Of a stretch of DNA of 5,333 nucleotides, positions 1 through 5,048 are shown piece after piece. Positions within the stretch are counted from its first letter, which is position 1. Every line of letters begins with the position of its first letter. Origin of the DNA: Bacteroidota bacterium (GTDB taxonomy: Bacteria > Bacteroidota > Bacteroidia > Chitinophagales > LD1); contig CANGXE010000137.1 of the NCBI GenBank assembly GCA_947457525.1, positions 1 through 5,333 of the forward strand. Reading direction: 5' to 3'. The notes beneath the pieces are model-generated. The model was given only the letters and a program-made list of their open reading frames with translations, was not told the origin of the DNA and ran no database searches. The translations under genes were made by a program, and so were the position numbers.

Positions 1-1085
1 AAGGTGTCTACCATCACCGCCAATTCTTTAGTTTCTTTTTTGCCGATAGATTTTTCTACAGCTCCGGGGTGTGGTCCGTGCGGAATACCAATCGGATGCA
101 AAGTAATCATTCCGCGCTCCACATGTTTGCGACTCATAAAATCACCATCTACATAATAAAGCACTTCATCGCTGTCTACGTTGCTGTGATTGTATGGGGC
201 AGGAATAGCCCCCGGATGATAGTCATACAAGCGCGGTACAAACGAACAAATAACAAAGTTATGTGCTTCAAAAGTTTGGTGAATAGGTGGCGGCAAATGC
301 ACACGACCCGTGATGGGTTCAAAGTTGTGAATGGAGAAAATGTACGGATAATGAAAACCATCCCAACCGATGGCATCAAACGGATGCGTAGCATAATGGT
401 AAGGATAAAGCAAGCCCTGCTTCTTTACATAAATCAAAAAGTCGCCTTTCTCATCGTGCGTCACTAAGTTTTCGGGCGTGCGTATGTCGCGCTCACAAAA
501 AGGAGAATGCTCCAGCAACTGACCGTAATCGTTTTTGTATCTGCGCGGATACTCGATTGGCGAAAAACTTTCGACAATAAATAAGCGATTGGCTTCGGTA
601 TCAAATTCGATTTGATAAATAGTACCGCGTGGCACCACAATGTAATCACCATAACCAAACTTCAACTCTCCAAACACCGACACTAATCGCCCGGTGCCTT
701 CATGCACAAAAATCACTTCATCGGCATCGCTGTTTTTATAGAAATAGTCTTTGGTTGATTTGCGCGGAGCGGCCAACACGATATGACAATCGTTGTTTAC
801 CAATACTGGTTTTCTTGATTTGATGAAATCATCTTCTGCCGCCACATTAAATCCTAAATAGCAACGATTTTGCATGTTTTTCTGTTGCGCTATTTTAGGC
901 GTAACATCAATAGGCTCATCAATTTTAGTGACCAACGTTGGCGGATAAGTATGATAAATCAGCGAATAAATGCTCGAGAACCCTTCGGTGGACACCAATT
1001 GCTCACTGTAAAGCGAACCATCCGGTTTTCTAAACTGAACGTGGCGTTTGGCCGGTACTTGCCCTTTGGATAAATAATGTGGCAT
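1..1085 (-). CDS. hmgA: Homogentisate 1,2-dioxygenase, C-terminus cut by window edge
   Basis: This enzyme opens the ring of homogentisate with O2 and Fe(II) to give 4-maleylacetoacetate, in cytosolic tyrosine/phenylalanine breakdown. Read from ATG at 1085, 361 codons stay open to the window edge. From memory the Bacteroidota form is about 385-390 residues, so roughly 25 are missing. The cupin-type C-terminal half carries the expected iron ligands: H300 and E307 in NHSNVDSDEVLYYVDGDF, and H336 in IPHGPHPGA, matching the PHGPD motif of the human and Pseudomonas enzymes. H253 (FSIHNFEP) is a tentative match for the catalytic histidine. The His-to-Glu spacing is one residue longer than in the human enzyme. 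The N-terminus MPHYLSKGQVPAKRHVQF fits the family and no earlier start is needed. There is no Shine-Dalgarno sequence, and a promoter-like motif lies just upstream. The neighbouring glycosyltransferase has no evident pathway link. The family call is firm. Confidence 0.95.
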   Translation of the reverse strand, partial: MPHYLSKGQVPAKRHVQFRKPDGSLYSEQLVSTEGFSSIYSLIYHTYPPTLVTKIDEPIDVTPKIAQQKNMQNRCYLGFNVAAEDDFIKSRKPVLVNNDCHIVLAAPRKSTKDYFYKNSDADEVIFVHEGTGRLVSVFGELKFGYGDYIVVPRGTIYQIEFDTEANRLFIVESFSPIEYPRRYKNDYGQLLEHSPFCERDIRTPENLVTHDEKGDFLIYVKKQGLLYPYHYATHPFDAIGWDGFHYPYIFSIHNFEPITGRVHLPPPIHQTFEAHNFVICSFVPRLYDYHPGAIPAPYNHSNVDSDEVLYYVDGDFMSRKHVERGMITLHPIGIPHGPHPGAVEKSIGKKETKELAVMVDT

Positions 1086-1100
1086 AAACTAAATTTTCAT

Positions 1101-1131
1101 CAAAACTATTCAGATTTCGAGGATAGGCAAA
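1101..1131 (-). promoter_or_regulatory. Candidate Bacteroidota-type promoter for hmgA
   Basis: On the minus strand, TTTG (1131-1128) is followed after 19 bases by TAGTTTTG (1108-1101). This fits the Bacteroidota consensus of a -33 TTTG/TTG element and a -7 TAnnTTTG element at about this spacing. The -7 box ends 15 bases before the hmgA ATG, so the leader would be only about 10 nt. The match is by eye, and the motif is short enough to occur by chance in AT-rich DNA. Confidence 0.45.
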
Positions 1132-1147
1132 TTGACTTTCGTCAGTT
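1130..1147 (-). other. Small hairpin with GAAA loop after the glycosyltransferase stop
   Basis: Three bases beyond the TAG at 1153-1151, the minus strand reads AACTGAC, GAAA, GTCAATT. This can form a 7-bp stem (one G-U pair) closed by a GNRA-type GAAA tetraloop. No U-run follows, so it is not a classical intrinsic terminator. It may protect the 3' end of the upstream transcript or be chance. Its distal arm touches the candidate -33 box of hmgA. Confidence 0.3.
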
Positions 1148-1150
1148 GCA

Positions 1151-2059
1151 CTATCTCAAGCGCTCTAACCACCTAAATCGCCAAACATCCAATTGGTGTT
1201 TCATTTTCCTTGTCATTGACTTTCCTTCCATTTCCGCCAATTGATGTGTTCTGAAACTTGGATTGAGCGCCCATTTGAGCATCCGCTTCGGAAATGTAAG
1301 CGAACTGTAAGGAAACTTTCCCAATTGCAAAAATGGCTTTAGCAAAGTATAGATTTTTGTTTCATACTCTTTGCGATTATGGCCAAAGGTGATGGGCTCT
1401 AATGGCGGCATCACTTCTTGTCCGCGATGAAACGTGAGGTGCAAATCATCTCGCAAGGTTAATTTTTCGGCAAATGCAATGAGATTGTGCACGAGAGCCA
1501 CTTCGCTAAACGACACCCCAACACAAATATCCGCCAGCACCAATTTTGGAAACAAACTTCGTTTAAACACAAAACAATCAAACCCAGGATGCGGCTCACC
1601 TAATTCGGCATACATCAGCGGCAATTCTGCAATATTGGAATATTTTGCCGAAATTCCTCTGCGGTTAATGAGCAAGGCATCTGACCCATCTTGCACCAGC
1701 TGCTGTACCGCCACATAAAAATGAGGCATCAGGGAAATATCCATGTTCGTAAAAATGAAATAATCCGCTTGACTATGGTCGTAGAGCGATTGAAACACCT
1801 CGCGCATGAGCGGATATTTTTTGACATTTGGATTACTCAACACATCGCGCACGGAGCGGTTCAAATTGGGTAGACGAGTGAAAAAAGAAGGAATGACCTC
1901 GTGATCTTCAGGATAACAAATGGTGAAAAGTTGCACGTCCACTTTCCCTTTCGCTGTTTCAGCCGCATGGCGGATGGTTTCAAACGTAATGGTTTGGGCA
2001 ATGCCCAACTCACTTTTAAGTGAAACCGATACTGGATTAATGATGTGCGCAAAAGTCAT
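1151..2059 (-). CDS. Glycosyltransferase-like protein of unknown substrate
   Basis: A 302-residue soluble protein with no signal peptide or membrane segment. I read it as a GT-A-like glycosyltransferase, but not with certainty. It begins MTFAHIINPVSVS. A hydrophobic strand then leads to DYFIFTNMDISLMPHFY (residues 99-115), where NMD (105-107) sits where GT-A enzymes have the metal/nucleotide-binding DxD. Next come a pocket-like HPGFDCFVFKR (157-167) and LHLTFHRG with GHNRKEYE (207-233). The C-terminus (about 255-302) is rich in Lys, Arg and Trp, so it may touch membrane or an acidic acceptor. I chose ATG at 2059, not the in-frame ATG at 2128, because the longer form would overlap the divergent peroxidase start and adds an unconvincing N-terminus. 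It may share transcripts with hmgA (65-bp gap), but the gap holds a separate candidate promoter. Another hypothetical protein with a Rossmann-like fold is the main alternative. Confidence 0.75.
   Translation of the reverse strand: MTFAHIINPVSVSLKSELGIAQTITFETIRHAAETAKGKVDVQLFTICYPEDHEVIPSFFTRLPNLNRSVRDVLSNPNVKKYPLMREVFQSLYDHSQADYFIFTNMDISLMPHFYVAVQQLVQDGSDALLINRRGISAKYSNIAELPLMYAELGEPHPGFDCFVFKRSLFPKLVLADICVGVSFSEVALVHNLIAFAEKLTLRDDLHLTFHRGQEVMPPLEPITFGHNRKEYETKIYTLLKPFLQLGKFPYSSLTFPKRMLKWALNPSFRTHQLAEMEGKSMTRKMKHQLDVWRFRWLERLR
1994..2023 (-). repeat. Two back-to-back inverted repeats in the 5' end of the glycosyltransferase gene
   Basis: In the mRNA sense, TCACTTAAAAGTGA (2023-2010; arms TCACTT/AAGTGA) is followed after one base by TTGGGCATTGCCCAA (2008-1994; 7-bp arms around one centre base). 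They cover codons 13-22 of the chosen reading frame. They also lie 104-133 bp upstream of the divergent peroxidase start, so they could act as RNA hairpins near the start or as DNA operators. The repeats are directly visible; any function is inferred. Confidence 0.55.
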
Positions 2060-2126
2060 TGAGACAAACCTACACAAAAAATCAAAGCGTTTTGCGAAAC
2101 CGCCCTTTGCGTTTATTTTCACCGCC
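2060..2126. promoter_or_regulatory. Divergent intergenic region between glycosyltransferase and peroxidase
   Basis: These 67 bp must hold the 5' control signals for both divergent genes unless promoters lie inside the coding regions. For the peroxidase I see TTTG at 2091-2094 and, 19 bp later, only a poor -7 match (TATTTTCA, 2114-2121). A direct repeat TTTGCG occurs at 2091-2096 and 2106-2111, 15 bp apart. No Shine-Dalgarno sequence precedes either start. No perfect palindrome marks an operator. Confidence 0.5.
2065..2072 (-). promoter_or_regulatory. Candidate -7 box (TAGGTTTG) for the glycosyltransferase gene
   Basis: The minus strand reads TAGGTTTG, an exact match to the Bacteroidota -7 consensus TAnnTTTG, ending five bases before the ATG at 2059. 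No clean TTTG is found at the usual -33 distance; the closest is TTTCG at 2099-2095. If used, transcription would start almost at the ATG, giving a nearly leaderless mRNA. A chance match is quite possible. Confidence 0.25.
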
Positions 2127-2612
2127 ATGAGCCAAACTATTTACGATTACTCTATTCATACACTTTCCAGACAGCCTTTTGATTTTTCGGCCTTGCGAGG
2201 CAAAAAGATTTTGGTGGTCAATACGGCCTCCGCTTGTGGGCTTACTCCGCAATATAAACAATTGCAAGAGTTGTACGAAACAACGAAAGATAAACTTGAA
2301 ATAGTAGGCGTTCCTTGCAACGACTTCGCCAATCAAGAACCCGGCAGTGCCGAAGAAATTGAACGATTTTGTGAAGTGAATTTTGGCGTTACTTTTCCAC
2401 TATTAGAGAAAGTAAAAATATTGGGTGATACGCCCCATCCTTTATATCAGTTTCTGACACAAAAAGCCTTGAACGGTTTGGAGGACAGCGAGGTAAAATG
2501 GAATTTTCAGAAATATTTAATCAATGAAGAAGGAAAACTGACTCATATATTTAGCCCGGTGATAGAACCATTTAGCGATGAAATTTTAAAAGCGGTTGGT
2601 CATGAAATTTAG
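2127..2612 (+). CDS. Glutathione peroxidase family thiol peroxidase (Cys type)
   Basis: A 161-residue thioredoxin-fold peroxidase that reduces hydrogen peroxide or organic hydroperoxides in the cytosol. Family motifs appear in order: VVNTASACGLTPQY with the peroxidatic C37 (Cys, not selenocysteine), GVPCNDFANQEPGS with Q70, and WNFQKYLI with W125 and N126. Together these give the C-Q-W-N tetrad. C82 (FCEVNFGVTFP) is placed like the resolving cysteine of thioredoxin-dependent members, so thioredoxin is a likelier reductant than glutathione; that is inference. Length fits the short bacterial form (BtuE-like), with no signal peptide. ATG 2127 gives MSQTIYDYSIHTLSRQ, a normal N-terminus. The frame is open further upstream, but only antisense to the divergent gene. 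The stop overlaps holB by 11 bp, so the two are probably co-transcribed. Confidence 0.93.
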   Translation: MSQTIYDYSIHTLSRQPFDFSALRGKKILVVNTASACGLTPQYKQLQELYETTKDKLEIVGVPCNDFANQEPGSAEEIERFCEVNFGVTFPLLEKVKILGDTPHPLYQFLTQKALNGLEDSEVKWNFQKYLINEEGKLTHIFSPVIEPFSDEILKAVGHEI

Positions 2613-3756
2613 TGAGGTAGTTGGACAATCTATAACCAAACAAAAAGTTTTGCCGCTGTTGCGTTCAGGGCGTTTGCCGCACGCCTTGATGTTGCTCGGC
2701 CCCGAAGGCAACGGCAATTTAGCTTTAGCCATAGCCATGGCCACTTACCTGCAATGCGAAAACCCCAGTGAAGAAGATGCTTGTGGAGAGTGTTCGAGTT
2801 GTCAAAAAAACCAAAAATTCATCCATCCCGATGTACGGTTTTCATTTCCGGTAGTAAAACCCGAAAAGAAAAAATCACCCCCAGTCAGTAAAGATTATAT
2901 ATTAGATTGGCGTAGTGCTCTAGCTGAAAATGTGTATTTGAGTTACAACGATTGGATGCAAAGCATTGGTGCTGAAAATCGCCAAGGAAACATCACTGCC
3001 GAGGAATGTCGCGAAATCATTCACCAACTGAATTTGAAAACTTATGAAAGTGGTTACAAAATTCAAATCATCTGGTTGGTAGAGTTGCTGGGGCAAGAAG
3101 GTAACATCTTGCTCAAGAGCTTAGAAGAACCGCCACCCAACACTATTTTTATTTTGATTGCCGAAAATGGGGAAGCTATTCTAAATACTATTCTCTCTCG
3201 TGTGCAGCTCATCAAAATGAGCGGCATCGAAGATGAAGATATTGCTCAAGCTTTGCTGCAACGCTTCGATACCGATGAAGAAACCGCTTTGCGCATTGCC
3301 CGAATTTCGGATGGCAATTTCAATGCGGCTTTGACTTATGCGCAGGGAGAAAACAAACCCTACGACCAAGTGTTGCGCCAATGGCTGTTGGCTTGCTACA
3401 ACCTCAAACTCAAACCATCGGGGCAAAACACGGAAACTCTGCTCGGTTGGATTGAAGAAATGGGGAAAAGCGGACGCGAAAACCAAAAGATTTTCTTGAA
3501 ATATGCGCTGTTTTTTATCCGTGAGTGTACATACTTGGCGCTGACCGGTGGTTCACAAAAACTATATGGCGATGAGTTAAAATTTGCCGGAGGATTGGCA
3601 AAACAACTGGGCGTGGAGCAAATAGAAACCATGGCCAAATTGATTAATGCTTTGCATTATCACATCGAGCGAAACGGAAACCCTAAAATACTTTGGATGA
3701 GCACATCATTTAAAATTGCGTCTGTGTTTAGTCGCCAAGAGGTGATAGTAGAGTAA
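2602..3756 (+). CDS. holB: DNA polymerase III subunit delta-prime (clamp loader)
   Basis: A 384-residue AAA+ family subunit of the clamp loader, which loads the beta sliding clamp at the replication fork. The N-terminal half has FSEVVGQ (3-9), a degenerate P-loop GPEGNGN (33-39) with Asn replacing the Walker A lysine, and a four-cysteine zinc module C52, C61, C64, C67. These are followed by GNILLKSLEEPPPNTIFILI (167-186) and the SRVQ stretch (199-202) at the usual SRC site. The Walker B acidic pair is replaced by IIWLVE (156-161). Loss of ATP-binding residues is normal for delta-prime, which acts as the stationary subunit. Residues about 75-135 form an insert ending in GAENRQGNI that I associate with Bacteroidota homologues. 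The C-terminal helical part would be the collar. ATG 2602 is preferred to TTG 2596 because it directly gives MKFSEVVGQ. The gene starts inside the peroxidase gene and precedes ricT, a pairing also known in Bacillus. Confidence 0.93.
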   Translation: MKFSEVVGQSITKQKVLPLLRSGRLPHALMLLGPEGNGNLALAIAMATYLQCENPSEEDACGECSSCQKNQKFIHPDVRFSFPVVKPEKKKSPPVSKDYILDWRSALAENVYLSYNDWMQSIGAENRQGNITAEECREIIHQLNLKTYESGYKIQIIWLVELLGQEGNILLKSLEEPPPNTIFILIAENGEAILNTILSRVQLIKMSGIEDEDIAQALLQRFDTDEETALRIARISDGNFNAALTYAQGENKPYDQVLRQWLLACYNLKLKPSGQNTETLLGWIEEMGKSGRENQKIFLKYALFFIRECTYLALTGGSQKLYGDELKFAGGLAKQLGVEQIETMAKLINALHYHIERNGNPKILWMSTSFKIASVFSRQEVIVE

Positions 3757-3865
3757 GCCTAAAACAGAAAATTAAATACATTTCAGTTTTTATTTTAGTT
3801 TCGGGATTCGTTGCTACAATCAGCAACTGATAAAAACAATAACTGAACCGAAATAAATATTGATT
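3757..3865 (+). other. holB-ricT intergenic region with competing inverted repeats
   Basis: This 109-bp AT-rich gap is the longest in the plus-strand cluster. It holds a 6-bp inverted repeat GTTGCT/AGCAAC (3810-3815, 3822-3827). TTCAGTT (3782-3788) pairs with AACTGAA (3841-3847), and TTTCGG (3799-3804) pairs with CCGAAA (3848-3853). The last two pairings interleave, so they could form a pseudoknot or be alternatives. AACTGA also occurs at 3825-3830. No hairpin is followed by a U-run, so I see no intrinsic terminator for holB. Only one-mismatch -7 boxes occur (TACATTTC 3777-3784, TAGTTTCG 3796-3803), without a clear -33 box. The ricT start is preceded by A/T-rich DNA, without a Shine-Dalgarno sequence. 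Confidence 0.45.
3810..3827 (+). repeat. Inverted repeat GTTGCT-N6-AGCAAC
   Basis: Perfect 6-bp arms flank the loop ACAATC. The element sits between the holB stop and the ricT start. As RNA it would be a modest hairpin without a U tail. An overlapping alternative, ATCAG-CAA-CTGAT (3819-3831), would compete with it. Confidence 0.5.
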
Positions 3866-5047
3866 ATGGGTTGTGGAACAACAAAAGATGGAAAAGTGGC
3901 AGGATGCAGCTCAGGTGGATGTAGTTCAGGCGGCTGCAACCGCATGAATGTGATGGATTGGTTTGCGGATATGCCGATTTCATTCAACGAAAATTTCAAT
4001 ATCGTAGAAGTGAGTTTCAAGAGGGGTTCACGCAAAGGCTATTACAGAAATCCGACTCAGCTAGACTTAGAAAAAGGACAAATTATAGTAGTAGAAGCGG
4101 CTCAAGGTTACGATGTAGGCGAAGTGTCGCTCAAAGGTGAATTGGTGAAATTGCAAATGAAAAAACGCAAAATCACCGAGCGCGATGACACCATTCGCAA
4201 CATTATGCGCATAGCAAACGAAGAAGACGTTAAAACACTCGAAGCCATTCGCGCCAAAGAAAAAGAAACGATGGTGCGTGCCAGAGCTATGGCTCGATCG
4301 ATGAATATCGATATGAAAGTGGGCGACATTGAATTTCAAGGCGATGATAAAAAAGTAACCATTTACTACACCGCGGAAGGTCGAGTGGACTTTCGCGAAT
4401 TGGTAAAGGTTTATGCCAAAGAGTTTAAAGTAAAAATTGAAATGCGTCAAATTGGAGCACGCCAAGAGGCAGCTCGTGTGGGCGGCATTGGCACATGCGG
4501 TCGTGAGTTGTGTTGTTCCACATGGTTAGTAGATTTTAAATCAGTTACTACACAAGCCGTGCGCTATCAAAACTTAGCCATCAACACTGAAAAATTGAGC
4601 GGACAATGCGGACGCTTGAAGTGCTGCTTAAATTATGAGTTGGACACTTACAACGATGCCTTGAAACGTTTCCCTAAAAATGCCGACAAAATAGAAACCG
4701 AAGACGGTGTGGCTTATTTGCGCAAAACAGAAATCTTGAAGCGTCAAATGATTTATGAATATCCCGAGCAACGCGGCAATTTTATTCGCTTAAGCATCGA
4801 AGATGTGAAAGAGATGATCATGCTGAACAAAAGCGGAAAAAAACCGAAAAACTTGGTTCAATTTGCCGTGACAGAAACAGTAAAAGTAGACGAAAGCAAA
4901 CACGAAGACTTGGTAGGTCAAGTGACCTTAACTTCGCTAGAAGACAAAGCGCGGAAAAAGAATAAACCCAACCCAAATAACAATAACAAAAATAAGCCTC
5001 GACCTAAAGGGCCAAATCCTAATCAAAACATAGATAAGAAAAAGTAG
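3866..5047 (+). CDS. ricT: RicT (YaaT) family PSP1-domain protein
   Basis: A 393-residue cytosolic protein. In Bacillus, RicT works with RicA and RicF in an iron-sulfur complex that steers RNase Y-dependent mRNA maturation. Whether this holds in Bacteroidota is not established, so the exact role here is inferred. The PSP1 domain covers about 70-160 (GQIIVVEAAQGYDVGEVSL near its start). The diagnostic cysteine core follows: C211, C216, C217 in GTCGRELCCSTW and C248, C253, C254 in SGQCGRLKCCLNYELD, likely cluster ligands. The N-terminus adds a Gly/Ser-rich tail with C3, C14, C19, C24, and residues about 362-393 are an Asn/Lys/Pro-rich basic tail, probably disordered. ATG 3866 is chosen over TTG 3860 because MGCG is the usual beginning in Bacteroidota homologues as I recall them. 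It follows holB, and gldH starts 1 bp after its stop, suggesting a ricT-gldH transcript. Confidence 0.92.
   Translation: MGCGTTKDGKVAGCSSGGCSSGGCNRMNVMDWFADMPISFNENFNIVEVSFKRGSRKGYYRNPTQLDLEKGQIIVVEAAQGYDVGEVSLKGELVKLQMKKRKITERDDTIRNIMRIANEEDVKTLEAIRAKEKETMVRARAMARSMNIDMKVGDIEFQGDDKKVTIYYTAEGRVDFRELVKVYAKEFKVKIEMRQIGARQEAARVGGIGTCGRELCCSTWLVDFKSVTTQAVRYQNLAINTEKLSGQCGRLKCCLNYELDTYNDALKRFPKNADKIETEDGVAYLRKTEILKRQMIYEYPEQRGNFIRLSIEDVKEMIMLNKSGKKPKNLVQFAVTETVKVDESKHEDLVGQVTLTSLEDKARKKNKPNPNNNNKNKPRPKGPNPNQNIDKKK
3902..3940 (+). repeat. 15-bp coding tandem repeat (GCSSG unit) in ricT
   Basis: GGATGCAGCTCAGGT (3902-3916) and GGATGTAGTTCAGGC (3917-3931) differ at three positions and are followed by a partial third unit, GGCTGCAAC (3932-3940). 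They encode the GCSSG-GCSSG-GCN stretch that spaces C14, C19 and C24. This looks like a short in-frame duplication that could expand or contract by slippage. Confidence 0.75.
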
Positions 5048-5048
5048 T

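Noticed and set aside
69..467. Plus-strand open frame of 132 codons
   Set aside because: It is antisense to hmgA, whose translation shows clear family motifs. The shadow protein has no recognisable domain.
1920..2126. Upstream extension of the peroxidase reading frame (230 residues in total)
   Set aside because: The extra 69 residues are antisense to the glycosyltransferase gene. The family N-terminus begins naturally at ATG 2127.
2060..2128. 23-residue N-terminal extension of the glycosyltransferase from ATG 2128
   Set aside because: It overlaps the divergent peroxidase start and would leave no promoter space. A candidate -7 box also lies inside it, and MTFAHIINPV looks like a proper start.
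2634..2718. Missing Walker A lysine in holB as a sign of a decayed gene
   Set aside because: Delta-prime subunits commonly lack functional ATP-binding residues. The rest of the frame is intact and full length.
3784..3800. T-rich run as a terminator after holB
   Set aside because: No GC-rich hairpin precedes the run, and the nearby inverted repeat lies downstream of it, so it does not fit an intrinsic terminator.
4067..4465. Minus-strand open frame of 132 codons inside ricT
   Set aside because: It is antisense to the PSP1 region. Its Phe-rich composition mirrors the Lys/Glu codons of ricT.
4837..4843. Slippery A AAA AAA in ricT with a -1 frame open for about 40 codons
   Set aside because: A-runs are expected in Lys-rich coding sequence. 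I see no convincing stimulatory hairpin, and the alternative tail resembles no known sequence.
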